From assembly GCF_000281715.2 (NCBI RefSeq), contig NZ_CP124576.1, forward strand, positions 1,681,501 through 1,745,500: a stretch of 64,000 nucleotides of DNA. Reading direction: 5' to 3'. The notes beneath the pieces are model-generated. The model was not told the origin of the DNA, searched no databases, and was given only the letters and a program-made list of their open reading frames with translations. Of this stretch, positions 8,973-17,804 are shown in pieces (positions within the stretch are counted from its first letter, which is position 1; each line of letters begins with the position of its first letter). A program made the translations under genes and the position numbers. Origin of the DNA: Sphingobium sp. AP49 (GTDB lineage: Bacteria; Pseudomonadota; Alphaproteobacteria; Sphingomonadales; Sphingomonadaceae).

Positions 8973-9731
8973 TCAGCGCCAGCCGGCGTCGATGAAATAG
9001 TCATGGCCGGTGCACAGGCGCGCATCGTCCGACGCCAGGAACATCGCCAGCGCGGCGACGTCGACCGGCAGGATGCGGCCGTCCAGGCATTGCGCCGCGA
9101 CGATTTCGGCTTCGCCCTCGGGCGTGTACCATTTTTCCTGGCGCAGCGTCTTCACATTGCCCGGAATGATCGTGTTGACGCGGATATTGTCCCGGCCCAG
9201 GTCACGGGCCAGGCTGCGGGTCATCCCCTCGATCGCTGCCTTGGCGGTCTGGTAGAGGATCAGGTCGGGCAGGGCGAGGTGCCAGCTAATCGACCCGAAG
9301 TTCAGGATCACGCCGCCGCCGGCGCGCTTCATCGCCGGAATGGCCGCCTGCGCGGCGAAGAATTTGTGGCGCAGGTTGACCGCCATCCGCTCTTCCCAAT
9401 AGGCCGGCGTTACCTGCTCGATTTCATGCCGGTCGTCATTGGCGGCATTGTTGATCAGGATGTCGATGCCGCCCAGTTCGGCCTCGGCCTGCGCCATCAT
9501 CGCTTGCAGGGCGTCCAGGTCGCGCAGGTCGCAGGGGAAGAAGAGCGGCTTGAACGGCGCATCCGCCAGCCGTGCGACCAGTGCCTCGCTCTCGGCAATG
9601 GCGATGTCGCAAAAGGCGACATGGGCACCCTGGCCGACAAAGGCTTCGACCAGGCCTTCGCCGATGCCGCTGCCGCCGCCACTGATGATGACCCGCTTGC
9701 CCTTCAGGCTGGGGTAGATGGCGTGGTTCAT
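8973..9731 (-). CDS. xylB: D-xylose 1-dehydrogenase (NAD), SDR family
   Basis: This 252-residue short-chain dehydrogenase shows the cofactor motif GGGSGIGEG (residues 18-26), LINNAANDDRHEIEQVT, and the catalytic Ser147, Tyr160, Lys164 set (NFGSISWHL, YQTAK). The segments AIYPSLKGKRV, NDDRH, NFGSISWHL, EKWYTPEGEA and CTGHxYxIDAGWR match what I recall of Caulobacter crescentus XylB nearly residue for residue. It oxidises D-xylose to D-xylonolactone, the first step of the Weimberg/Dahms pathways. The start overlaps the xylX stop as ATGA. Confidence 0.9.
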   Translation of the reverse strand: MNHAIYPSLKGKRVIISGGGSGIGEGLVEAFVGQGAHVAFCDIAIAESEALVARLADAPFKPLFFPCDLRDLDALQAMMAQAEAELGGIDILINNAANDDRHEIEQVTPAYWEERMAVNLRHKFFAAQAAIPAMKRAGGGVILNFGSISWHLALPDLILYQTAKAAIEGMTRSLARDLGRDNIRVNTIIPGNVKTLRQEKWYTPEGEAEIVAAQCLDGRILPVDVAALAMFLASDDARLCTGHDYFIDAGWR

Positions 9732-10876
9732 GCGGATTCTTTCTCGTTCAGGCTGATCAGCAGGCCGCGTCGGGCCAGGTTCGCGAACAGGGCGGTGATG
9801 CCGAAAGTCCAGGGCGCTGCATCCTTCGATGTCACCACCGGGTTCACCAGCTTGCCCAGGCGCGGGGTCGAAATGGCAACGATGTCACCGACCTTGTGGG
9901 TAAAACCGCGACCTTCCTCGTCACGGTCCTGCACCGGCGCGAACAGCGTGCCCAGGAACAGGGCGAAGCCATCGGGATATTGATGTTCCGACAGGGTCTG
10001 GCGCACCAGTTCCAGCGGATCGCGGCTGATCTGGTCCATGCGGCTGGTGCCTTCGAGGGTATAGCCTTCCGGCCCCTCAATGGTCAGGCCGACTTCGGCA
10101 TTGCGCACGTCGTCGATGGTGAAATGTTCGTCGAACAGACGGACCAGCGGGCCGAGCGAGCAGGACGCATTATTATCCTTCGCCTTGCCCAGCAGCAGGG
10201 CGGAGCGCCCCTCGAAATCGCGCAGGTTGACGTCATTGCCCAGCGTCGCGCCGACGGCCTGGCCATCGGCATTGACCAGCAGCACGACTTCCGGCTCGGG
10301 ATTGTTCCAGGTCGAATCCGACCGGATGCCGATTTGCGCCATCGGCCCAACGGTGGCCAGCACCGGCGCCTTGGTGAAGACCTCGGCGTCCGGACCGATC
10401 GCGACCTCCAGATATTGCGACCATAGGCCGTCCTCGATCAGCGCGGCCTTCAGCGCGGCGGCTTCTTCGGTGCCGGGCACGACGGCGCGGATCGAACCGC
10501 CCACCCGCTCTTCCAGGCGGCCGCGAATCTCCGCCGCGGCGCCGGCGTCGCCGCGCGCCCGTTCCTCGATCACCCGCTCCAGCGCGGACAGGGCAAAGGT
10601 CACGCCGCACGCCTTGACGCATTGCAGATCGACCGGGCTGAGCAGCGGCAGCTCGATCGCGTCGAGCGCGCCCAGCGACACGCCAGCGCTGGCATCGATG
10701 AAGGGCAGCTTTTCAACCAGTTGTGCCGATGTCGGCGCGATCGCACTCATGTCATAGGCGATGCCGTGCGATACGAGGATCGGGCTGGGGCCGTCGGCGG
10801 TCTGTACGCGGCCCAGGAACAGGCCGGTCCGCCAATCATGTGGCAGGTAATCAAGCAAAGCGGTAGCCCCGGGCAT
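9728..10876 (-). CDS. xylX: 2-keto-3-deoxy-D-xylonate dehydratase (XylX-like), FAH superfamily
   Basis: The 382-residue protein has a C-terminal fumarylacetoacetate-hydrolase fold. The segments GIRSDSTWNNPEPEVVLLV and GNDVNLRDFEGRSALLLGK are characteristic of the XylX/AraD1 pentonate dehydratases, which convert 2-keto-3-deoxy-pentonate to 2-oxoglutarate semialdehyde. As first gene of the xyl operon it has a good ribosome site (AGGAG) and lies 29 bases downstream of a LacI-type operator. The steps before (xylonate dehydratase) and after (semialdehyde dehydrogenase) are not encoded in the window. Confidence 0.85.
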   Translation of the reverse strand: MPGATALLDYLPHDWRTGLFLGRVQTADGPSPILVSHGIAYDMSAIAPTSAQLVEKLPFIDASAGVSLGALDAIELPLLSPVDLQCVKACGVTFALSALERVIEERARGDAGAAAEIRGRLEERVGGSIRAVVPGTEEAAALKAALIEDGLWSQYLEVAIGPDAEVFTKAPVLATVGPMAQIGIRSDSTWNNPEPEVVLLVNADGQAVGATLGNDVNLRDFEGRSALLLGKAKDNNASCSLGPLVRLFDEHFTIDDVRNAEVGLTIEGPEGYTLEGTSRMDQISRDPLELVRQTLSEHQYPDGFALFLGTLFAPVQDRDEEGRGFTHKVGDIVAISTPRLGKLVNPVVTSKDAAPWTFGITALFANLARRGLLISLNEKESA

Positions 10877-10904
10877 CGTCCACTCCTAAAGGCATGGTTG
10901 TAAT

Positions 10905-10918
10905 TGATAGCGCTACCA
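10905..10918. promoter_or_regulatory. LacI-type operator before the xylX operon
   Basis: TGATAGCGCTACCA is a near-perfect palindrome with the central GCGC typical of LacI-family sites. The same 14 bases occur before the TonB receptor (33125-33138), and a one-base variant lies in the aguA/GH3 promoter (20022-20035). Its position just upstream of the xylX start fits repression by the LacI regulator encoded at 16657-17730. Confidence 0.75.
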
Positions 10919-11102
10919 ACATGGAAGCGGTGCCCAAGTCAAGACCTCTTCGCCATATTCGCTACGCGAACAGGCGCACGGGTGGGCGGCGTGCCGGGAG
11001 CGCCGCTGGCTTGGCCCGGCCGCATCGGGGTGGGCGAAATTGCGGCAAGCCGCTCGCTATGCGCTTTTCTTGGCGGCCGGGCTGCGGCATAGAGGGGCGA
11101 CC

Positions 11103-11291
11103 ATGAGCAAGACTGACGACAGCGCGCCCAAGGGCGCAGAACCCCAGGCCTCCTCGACTGAAACGGTGCCTGACCTCGCCACCGCAGCGCGCAAGTCTGC
11201 GAGCAAGGGTGTGTGGATGGGCACGGCCGTGGGCATCGGCTCGGCGGCGATCGTCGCCGCCCTGCTCTACACCAGCAAGAAGCGGGGCTGA
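11103..11291 (+). CDS. Small single-pass membrane protein, unknown function
   Basis: From ATG 11103 the product is 62 residues. The first half is polar and acidic (SKTDDSAPKGAEPQASSTE); the second half has one hydrophobic helix (GTAVGIGSAAIVAALLY, about residues 40-57) followed by a basic end (TSKKRG). This suggests a single transmembrane anchor with the acidic part on one side. I do not recognise a family. The frame extends upstream to 11040, but ATG 11103 gives the more protein-like start. Confidence 0.55.
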   Translation: MSKTDDSAPKGAEPQASSTETVPDLATAARKSASKGVWMGTAVGIGSAAIVAALLYTSKKRG

Positions 11292-11414
11292 CGCCGGGGC
11301 GACTTGCCGTCGCTGCAAGGGCACAAAAAGGCGGCATGACCGTTACGCCATGCCGCCCTGGTGCGACCCGTTGCGGGTTCTGTTGTTCCCCTGCCTTCGT
11401 GACAGGTGGGGGAA

Positions 11415-11870
11415 TTATGCGCCTGCGCTGCCGCTCAAATAGCTGATCAGTTCAGGCTTGCTGACTGCGGCGCTCTTGTCCGCATCCGCTGTGGTAAAGG
11501 CACCGCTGGCCCAGGCCGTCACCTCGGCGGATGGCAAGGACTTGCCCGTCGCCTTCATTTCCTGATCCTTGAGCGCCACCATCCAGCGCGAAAATTCGGC
11601 CTGATCGAGCTGGCCGTCCTTGTTGGCGTCATAGGCCGGAAATTCCGACTCGACGATCGCAGCGACCGAATTGGCCGGGTTCGCAGGCTGGGCGGCCTGT
11701 GGTTCGGCCGGGCTTGCGGGGGCGGTGGGCTCGGTGGCCTGCGGCATGTCCTGCGTGGACGGGGCCTGTGTGGACGGAACCTGTGCGGACGGGTCGGCCG
11801 CCGGGGCCTGCTGCGCCAGTGCCGGCGCGGCGACCAGCATGGCGCTTGTCAGAAGCAAGGTGCGGATCAT
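11415..11870 (-). CDS. Secreted EF-hand domain protein
   Basis: The 151-residue protein begins with a Sec signal peptide (MIRTLLLTSAMLVAAPALAQQ), then a Pro/Gln/Ala/Thr-rich linker (about residues 21-70). An EF-hand loop follows (DANKDGQLDQAEF, about residues 80-92), and a second, less canonical one (DADKSAAVSKPEL) lies near the C-terminus. It is probably a periplasmic calcium-binding protein; partner and role are unknown. AAAGGATGTCGCC precedes the ATG. The 287 bases between this gene and purB hold only its promoter region and the purB ribosome site; I see no other feature there. Confidence 0.75.
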   Translation of the reverse strand: MIRTLLLTSAMLVAAPALAQQAPAADPSAQVPSTQAPSTQDMPQATEPTAPASPAEPQAAQPANPANSVAAIVESEFPAYDANKDGQLDQAEFSRWMVALKDQEMKATGKSLPSAEVTAWASGAFTTADADKSAAVSKPELISYLSGSAGA

Positions 11871-12157
11871 GGCGACATCCTTTATATCATTGAAACGCGC
11901 AGGGCCTGCATTGGGCGCCTGCTTTGGCTTCCTGCCTTAATTGCCATGTTACAATGTATGAGGACTAGGAAAAGTTCCTGAATATCGGTTCATCTACGCA
12001 TTTGGACTTGCGAAATGCTTCGGTTCGACTGTCTTTGCTTCGATAATTGCGGCCGAATGAGGCGTCGGCGGGACGTGGGGACCTCCCGAATTGCCCCAAG
12101 GGGCGCGGGCTGCTAGGCGGCGCGGCAATATTCACCCTCCAGACGCAGGATTCGCCC

Positions 12158-13474
12158 ATGGTCCCCCGCTATTCCCGTCCCGCAATGACCGCCCTCTGGG
12201 AGCCGGAAGCCCGCTTCAAGATCTGGTTCGAGATCGAGGCGCACGCGACCGAGAAGCTGGGCGAGCTGGGCGTCGTCCCGCCGTCGGCTGCCAAGGCGCT
12301 GTGGGACTGGTGGGCCACCAATCCCGCCATCGACGTGCCGGCGATCGACGCGATCGAAGCGGTCACCAAGCATGACGTCATCGCTTTCCTGACCTGGGTC
12401 GCCGAACAGGTGGGCGACGAAGCCCGCTTCATGCACCAGGGCATGACCAGCTCCGATGTGCTCGACACCTGCCTGGCCGTGCAGATGACCCGCGCCGCCG
12501 ATATCCTGCTCGAAGATCTCGACCAGTTGCTCGCCGTCATCAAGCGCCGCGCCTTCGAGCATAAGCTGACCCCGACCATCGGCCGCAGCCACGGCATCCA
12601 TGCCGAACCGGTCACCTTCGGCCTCAAAATGGCCGAGGCCTATGCCGAATTTTCGCGTTGCAAGGCGCGCCTGATCGCCGCGCGCGAGGAAGTCGCCACC
12701 TGCGCGATTTCGGGCGCGGTCGGCACCTTCGCCAATATCGATCCGCGCGTCGAGGAACATGTGGCCGAAAAGCTTGGCCTCGCGATCGAGCCGGTCTCGA
12801 CCCAGGTGATCCCGCGCGATCGCCACGCCATGTTCTTCGCGACCCTGGGCGTCATCGCCAGCTCGATCGAGCGCCTCGCCGTCGAGGTCCGCCATCTCCA
12901 GCGCACCGAAGTGCTGGAGGCCGAGGAATATTTCTCGCCGGGCCAGAAAGGCTCGTCGGCCATGCCGCACAAGCGCAACCCGGTCCTCACCGAAAATCTC
13001 ACCGGCCTCGCCCGCGTCGTGCGCGCCGCCGTCGTCCCGGCGCTGGAAAATGTCGCGCTGTGGCATGAGCGCGACATCAGCCATTCGTCGGTGGAGCGTT
13101 TCTTCGGTCCCGACGCGACGATCACCCTCGACTTCGCACTCGCGCGCCTGACCGGCGTGATCGACAAGCTGCTCGTCTATCCCGAGCGGATGATGAAGAA
13201 TCTCGACAAGATGGGTGGCCTCGTCCACTCGCAGCGCGTGCTGCTGGCCCTGACCCAGGCCGGCGTCAGCCGCGAAGACAGCTATCGCTATGTCCAGCGC
13301 AACGCGATGAAGGTCTGGGAATCCGACGGCCAGCTCTCGCTGCTCGAACTGCTCAAGGCCGACGAAGACGTCGCCAAGGCGCTGAGCGCGCAGGAAATCG
13401 AGGACAAGTTCAACCTCGACTATCATTTCCGCCAGGTCGACACGATCTTCGCGCGCGTCTTCGGCGAAGCCTGA
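12158..13474 (+). CDS. purB: Adenylosuccinate lyase
   Basis: The enzyme cleaves SAICAR and adenylosuccinate in purine synthesis. From ATG 12158 (MVPRYSRPAMTALW) it is 438 residues, the standard bacterial length. The fumarase/aspartase superfamily signature GSSAMPHKRNP lies near residue 266, QGMTSSDVLDT and the active-site GRSHGIHAEPVTFG are also present. AGGA lies seven bases before the ATG. The upstream in-frame extension from 12047 has no family similarity. A strong terminator follows at 13514-13548. Confidence 0.95.
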   Translation: MVPRYSRPAMTALWEPEARFKIWFEIEAHATEKLGELGVVPPSAAKALWDWWATNPAIDVPAIDAIEAVTKHDVIAFLTWVAEQVGDEARFMHQGMTSSDVLDTCLAVQMTRAADILLEDLDQLLAVIKRRAFEHKLTPTIGRSHGIHAEPVTFGLKMAEAYAEFSRCKARLIAAREEVATCAISGAVGTFANIDPRVEEHVAEKLGLAIEPVSTQVIPRDRHAMFFATLGVIASSIERLAVEVRHLQRTEVLEAEEYFSPGQKGSSAMPHKRNPVLTENLTGLARVVRAAVVPALENVALWHERDISHSSVERFFGPDATITLDFALARLTGVIDKLLVYPERMMKNLDKMGGLVHSQRVLLALTQAGVSREDSYRYVQRNAMKVWESDGQLSLLELLKADEDVAKALSAQEIEDKFNLDYHFRQVDTIFARVFGEA

Positions 13475-13513
13475 TCCCCGCGCGCGGCGACGGCCGCGTG
13501 ACATTGCAAAAAC

Positions 13514-13548
13514 AGGGCGCCCGACCAGCCGGTCCGGCGCCCTTTTTT
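13514..13548 (+). terminator. Rho-independent terminator after purB
   Basis: AGGGCGCC pairs with GGCGCCCT around a GC-rich loop and is followed by a run of six T. It lies 40 bases after the purB stop. Confidence 0.85.
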
Positions 13549-13730
13549 GATGTGCCGACATTTCGCTTCTCTCGCGGCCTTGTGCCCAAAGATGGGCACT
13601 CTGATTGCGGCGCCGGCGCCAGATCGCCGCCCCTCGCTCCATCCTCACGCTCGCCATCATGGCCGATCGATGGCGGAGCAACGCGCTCCGGCTGATATTC
13701 CGCGCATGATTGTTTCCGAATCGTTGCATT

Positions 13731-13749
13731 TGAAAATCACTATCATTAA
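13731..13749. promoter_or_regulatory. Fur-box-like site upstream of the siderophore receptor
   Basis: TGAAAATCACTATCATTAA resembles the 19-bp Fur consensus built on GATAAT/ATTATC hexamers; the right half (TATCATTA) matches best. It lies about 60 bases before a TonB-dependent siderophore receptor gene, where iron repression would be expected. Confidence 0.5.
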
Positions 13750-13811
13750 GGCGCGATCCAATAACCAGGGCGCCATGTTCAGGGCATGGCGAAATATGGG
13801 GGAAGTGCCTT

Positions 13812-15983
13812 ATGTCCTTTGCATCGAAGAAGAATGTTGTCCGTCATGGCGCGGCGTCGATCGCAGCCTGCATGCTGCTGGCCGCAACCAGCGCCCAGGC
13901 CCAGCGGCCCGCGGACGCATCCGATGCGGATGCACCCGCCCCGGATTCGATCGTGGTGACGGGGCACACCGAAACCAATGGCCTGACCCTGACGACGCGT
14001 GAAACGCCCCAGTCTGTCACCAGCCTCGACAGCCTGCGCATGCAGGAGCAGGGGCTGACCGACATTTCCGAGGTGATGGATCAGATTGTCGGTATCCAGT
14101 CCAATCGTTCCAGCGCGCTCGGCACCGACGGCACCAACTATACCGCGCGCGGTTTTGCGGTGAAGAATTACCTGGTCGATGGCATCGCCCGCCCCAGCAA
14201 CATCTATGGCTTCACCGAAGATACGGCCGACATGATCGCCTATGACCGGATCGAGGTGATCCGCGGGTCTGCCGGCATGATGACCGGCACCGGTGAGCCA
14301 TCGGCGGCGATCAACATGGTACGCAAGCGCCCGGGCGCGGACCTGAGCGCCACGGTTGCGGCGACGATCGGTTCCTGGGACAAATATCGGGCCGAGGGCG
14401 ATGTCGGCGGCGCGCTGACCGCCAGCGGCCATGTCCGTGCCCGCGTCGCCGGCGCTTGGCAGGATAATAAGACCTTCATCGATCGCGAACATGCCAAGCG
14501 CCAGGCGCTCTATGGCGTGATCGAGGCCGATCTTGGCCCCAGCACCCTGCTGACCGCCGGCGTCGAATATCAGAATTTCCGCAACGAGGGCGCCTCGCGC
14601 GGCGGCGTGCCGCTCTTCTTCACCGACGGCAGCAAGACCGATTTCGCCCGCTCGACCAATGGCGGCGCTGACTGGTCCGACTTCCGTCGCAAGAGTGTCA
14701 ACCTCTTCGCCTCGATCGCCCATGATTTCGATGCCAACTGGCATTTGCAGGTCGATGCCGAGCACAAGTCGGGCTCCTATGACGAGACGATCGGCTATTT
14801 CTTCGGCACCGCGATCGACAAGGACACCGGCGATGGCGGCACATTCTACGCCACCCGCTGGGCGTCCGACCTGACGCTCAACGCCGTCTATGCCAATCTG
14901 CGCGGCGCGTTCGAGGCGCTGGGCCAGGAGCAGCATGTCGCCCTGACGCTCAGCCATACCCGCTTCGATGATGACCAGACGCCCTATCCGGGCTGGTGGG
15001 ACGGCAGCGACTATATGTATCCGATCAACGCCTATAGCTATTTCCCCACCGGCGACGTCGCCAAGCCCGATCTGACCGCAACGGGCGGCGCGTCGGGCAA
15101 CCGGGTCGAGACCAGCTCGGTGGCCGGCGTCGCCCGGTTGAAGCCGATCGGCCCGCTGTCGATCATCGCCGGCGGCCGCCTGACCTGGTGGAAGCAGGAC
15201 AGCTATGCACAGGACGTCACCGGCCCCAAGGTCTGGAGCCCGGTGGTCGATGAGAAGGCGGTCTTCACTCCCTATGCCGGCCTGGTGCTGGATTTCAGCA
15301 AGACCATTTCGGCCTATGTCAGCTATGCCAGCGTGTTCGAGCCGCAGACGGCGCGCACCGTCGACGGCGATGTCATCGCCCCACTTGAAGGCAATACCTA
15401 TGAAGCGGGCCTCAAGGCCGATTTCCTCGACGGGCGCCTGAGCGCCACCGCCGCCGTGTTCAAGATGAAGCAGGATAATTATGCCCTGGCCGACGGACCC
15501 GGCATTTTCGCGCCGGACGGCAGCTCTGCCTATCATGCCGTGTCGGGCATGAAGTCTTCGGGCTTCGAACTGGAGGTGAAGGGCGAGATACTGCCCGGCT
15601 GGCGCGTCGCCGGCGGCTTTGCCAATGCCCGGGCGGAGGATCGCGACGGCGTGCGCCAAATGCCGCAGATTGCGAAGAACAGCGTCAAACTGTTCACCGC
15701 CTATACGCTGCCCGACCAGTTCGCCGGGCTGACGCTGGGCGGCAATCTGAAATGGCAGGGCAAGACGACGGCCGAAGGGCTGGGGCCGAATGATGAAAGC
15801 TACAGTCAGGGTAGTTTGGCGACCGTCGATCTGCTCGCCAATTATCGCTTATCGGACCATCTGTCGGTGCTGGTCCATGTCGATAATCTCTTCGACAAGA
15901 CCTATTATTCCGGCCTCTATCTGGGCAGCGCCCGCTATGGCGAACCCCGCGCCGTCACCTTCACCCTGCGCGGTACGCTGTAA
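13812..15983 (+). CDS. TonB-dependent siderophore receptor
   Basis: This 723-residue outer-membrane receptor has a signal peptide (ending about SAQAQ, residue 30), a TonB-box/plug region beginning DSIVVTGH and the siderophore-receptor plug signature RETPQSVTSLDSLRM, then MDQIVGIQSNRSS, YTARGFAVKNYLVDG and RIEVIRGSAGMMTGTGEPSAAINMVRKRP. A 22-strand barrel follows and ends in VTFTLRGTL. The plug resembles FhuE/FpvA-type ferric-siderophore receptors; the ligand is not predictable. A GGGGGAAG ribosome site precedes the ATG. No siderophore synthesis or ABC-import genes adjoin it. Confidence 0.9.
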   Translation: MSFASKKNVVRHGAASIAACMLLAATSAQAQRPADASDADAPAPDSIVVTGHTETNGLTLTTRETPQSVTSLDSLRMQEQGLTDISEVMDQIVGIQSNRSSALGTDGTNYTARGFAVKNYLVDGIARPSNIYGFTEDTADMIAYDRIEVIRGSAGMMTGTGEPSAAINMVRKRPGADLSATVAATIGSWDKYRAEGDVGGALTASGHVRARVAGAWQDNKTFIDREHAKRQALYGVIEADLGPSTLLTAGVEYQNFRNEGASRGGVPLFFTDGSKTDFARSTNGGADWSDFRRKSVNLFASIAHDFDANWHLQVDAEHKSGSYDETIGYFFGTAIDKDTGDGGTFYATRWASDLTLNAVYANLRGAFEALGQEQHVALTLSHTRFDDDQTPYPGWWDGSDYMYPINAYSYFPTGDVAKPDLTATGGASGNRVETSSVAGVARLKPIGPLSIIAGGRLTWWKQDSYAQDVTGPKVWSPVVDEKAVFTPYAGLVLDFSKTISAYVSYASVFEPQTARTVDGDVIAPLEGNTYEAGLKADFLDGRLSATAAVFKMKQDNYALADGPGIFAPDGSSAYHAVSGMKSSGFELEVKGEILPGWRVAGGFANARAEDRDGVRQMPQIAKNSVKLFTAYTLPDQFAGLTLGGNLKWQGKTTAEGLGPNDESYSQGSLATVDLLANYRLSDHLSVLVHVDNLFDKTYYSGLYLGSARYGEPRAVTFTLRGTL

Positions 15984-15994
15984 GGAGATGTGGC

Positions 15995-16043
15995 ATCCAT
16001 CCCTTCGCCTCGAAGAGGGGATGGATAGGGCCATAGCTATTTT
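15995..16043 (+). terminator. Hairpin after the siderophore receptor gene
   Basis: ATCCATCCC and GGGATGGAT form a perfect nine-base stem starting 12 bases after the stop codon. The T-tract (TATTTTTT) comes some ten bases later rather than directly after the stem, so termination is probable but not certain. Confidence 0.45.
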
Positions 16044-16184
16044 TTGCTTACCCGATCTAAACCATAGGATATTTCTGGAGAATTTATGTAAACTATTGAT
16101 TTAATTGATATTTATGACAGAATTTCTTGCGGTTCGATAAGTGGCTGATACGTTGCGCGCCTCACCAATAGAGGAGCGATATCC

Positions 16185-16472
16185 ATGGCAATTCGCAGGT
16201 TCTTGACTGTCGCAGCGGCGCTCGGTGCTGCGTTCGCCATTCCCGCTATCGGCACGGCGGCGGAATGGGATGAGGAGCAGGAGCAACTCTACCTCTCGTG
16301 CGTGGCCAAATATGTCCAATATGGGATGGGCACGCAGAGCCAGGCCGAGCAATATTGCTATGGTCTCTATTATGGGGATGAGACGAGCGGATATCCCGGC
16401 AAGGATCCGATCAAGCCGCATCCCGGCAATCCCTGTTACGGCTCGAATCAAGCCGGCTGCGCACCCAACTGA
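16185..16472 (+). CDS. Small secreted Cys-containing protein, unknown function
   Basis: The 95-residue product has a signal peptide (MAIRRFLTVAAALGAAFAIPAIGTAA, about 26 residues). The mature part is short, Tyr/Gly/Pro-rich, and has four cysteines (LSCVAKY, QYCYGLYYG, NPCYGSNQAGC) that could form two periplasmic disulfides. A good GAGGAG ribosome site precedes the ATG. I do not recognise the family. The 200 bases upstream are noticeably AT-rich compared with the surroundings, which may mark a strong promoter or transferred DNA. A hairpin (CGTCCCGC/GCGGGACG) follows the stop at 16481-16509. Confidence 0.65.
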   Translation: MAIRRFLTVAAALGAAFAIPAIGTAAEWDEEQEQLYLSCVAKYVQYGMGTQSQAEQYCYGLYYGDETSGYPGKDPIKPHPGNPCYGSNQAGCAPN

Positions 16473-16656
16473 CACGCACGGCGTCCCGCTTCATCATGAG
16501 GCGGGACGTCCTTGTGCCTATCCGGGCTTTGGCGCTCTGCTAGCGACAAAGACTTGTTCCGATCGCCGGCGCAGCCGCAGTCCGCATGATGATCCCAGCT
16601 TGCGTACGCAAATGCTGGGATGGACCGGAAATATGCGAAGTTAAGCGCGGCGGATT

Positions 16657-17730
16657 CTATTTCCGGCCCTCGTGCTTGGGGCGCAGCCGCGGTGCCGCGT
16701 CGGACTGGCGGCGAACCAGTTCATAGTCGAGCAGCATGTGCGGCGGACCGTCCTCGCTCTGGGCACGGCGGCTCTTGATGTGGCGCACCAGCAGGTCGAC
16801 GGCGGCGCGCGACATGGCGCTGATCGGCTGGCGGATGGTCGTGAGTTCCGGCCAGATCGTGGTGGCGAGCGAGGTGTCGTCAAAGCCGCAGACGGTGAGG
16901 TCGCCCGGCACGTCCAGCCCGTTGCGATGGGCGATCGCCACGGTCGCGGCGGCCATGTCGTCATTGCTGGCGAAGATGGCGGTCGGCGGGTTGTCGCGCG
17001 CCAGGATATGCTCGGCGGCGTCCAGGCCGGATCGGTAGGTGAAGAAACCCTGTTCGACGAGGTTTTCGTCCAGCGCGATGCTGGCTTCGGCCAGTGCACG
17101 GCAATAGCCCTGATAGCGTTCCTCGCTGGCGCTGAGATTGGGGTGGCCCTTGATGAAGCCGATGCGGCTATGGCCCAGGTCAATCAGGTGTCGGGTCATT
17201 TCATGGGCGGCGGCCTGATCGTCGATGCTGACCGCGGCCAGGCTGGCCGGCGCATGGCCGGTCGCCACCACGACGGCGGGGATGCCCGCCTCGCGCAGGG
17301 CGTCGATCATTGCGCCGTGATCGCACAATGGCGGCGGTAGCACGACGCCGTCGATCCGGCCGCGCACCAGATGGTCGACCACCGCCTTGATCGCGGTCTG
17401 CTCGTCCCATTTCTCGACGACCAGGTCGACGCCGGCGCGGCTCGACTGGTCCAGGCTGCCGACCAGGAATTCCGACAGGTAGGATGCTGACGGGTTGGAA
17501 TAGAGCAGGCCGATCCGCGTCTCGTCCCCGCCCGCCAGGCTGCGCGCGGCGGCGCTGGGGGAATAGTTGAGCGCGGCGATCGCCGCCTCCACCTTCGCCT
17601 TGGTCGCTGCCCGCACCACTTGTTCACCGTTGATCACCCGCGACACCGTCATCGGTGACACGCCGGCATGTTTCGCCACATCGTTTATGGTGGGGGCATT
17701 GCGCTGGCGGCGGGAATTACGGACTTCCAT
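16657..17730 (-). CDS. LacI-family transcriptional regulator, probable xylan/xylose repressor
   Basis: The 357-residue protein has an N-terminal LacI helix-turn-helix (TINDVAKHAGVSPMTVSRVINGE, split here as residues 14-36) and a hinge with NYSPSAAARSLAGG. A periplasmic-binding-like effector domain follows, with the family segments IASNDD-like (FASNDDMAAATVAIAHRNG) and GFDDTSLATTIWPELTTIRQP. It lies beside the GH67 gene and between the two sets of TGATAGCGCTACCA operators, so it most likely represses the xyl operon, the GH67/GH3 promoter and the TonB receptor gene, responding to xylose or a xylan-derived sugar. No copy of the operator is seen before its own start. Confidence 0.85.
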   Translation of the reverse strand: MEVRNSRRQRNAPTINDVAKHAGVSPMTVSRVINGEQVVRAATKAKVEAAIAALNYSPSAAARSLAGGDETRIGLLYSNPSASYLSEFLVGSLDQSSRAGVDLVVEKWDEQTAIKAVVDHLVRGRIDGVVLPPPLCDHGAMIDALREAGIPAVVVATGHAPASLAAVSIDDQAAAHEMTRHLIDLGHSRIGFIKGHPNLSASEERYQGYCRALAEASIALDENLVEQGFFTYRSGLDAAEHILARDNPPTAIFASNDDMAAATVAIAHRNGLDVPGDLTVCGFDDTSLATTIWPELTTIRQPISAMSRAAVDLLVRHIKSRRAQSEDGPPHMLLDYELVRRQSDAAPRLRPKHEGRK

Positions 17731-17804
17731 CAGGACATCAGGGCCTTCGACATGAGACTATGCTCCCCTGCTAGCGGCATCGTTCCGCAAGCTTAAGTAA
17801 TATT

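Larger units (their letters stand above)
13475..13811. other. Intergenic region between purB and the siderophore receptor gene
   Basis: These 337 bases hold the purB terminator (13514-13548), a Fur-box-like site (13731-13749) and the ribosome site of the receptor gene. I see no convincing coding frame or RNA gene in the remaining stretch. Confidence 0.7.

Noticed and set aside
12113..13729. Long minus-strand open frame (538 codons) opposite purB
   Set aside because: It is the antisense shadow of a highly conserved adenylosuccinate lyase gene and its His/Arg/Gly-rich translation resembles no protein family.
13779..15659. Minus-strand open frame of 626 codons opposite the siderophore receptor
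   Set aside because: The translation lacks any family pattern, while the plus strand encodes a complete TonB-dependent receptor.
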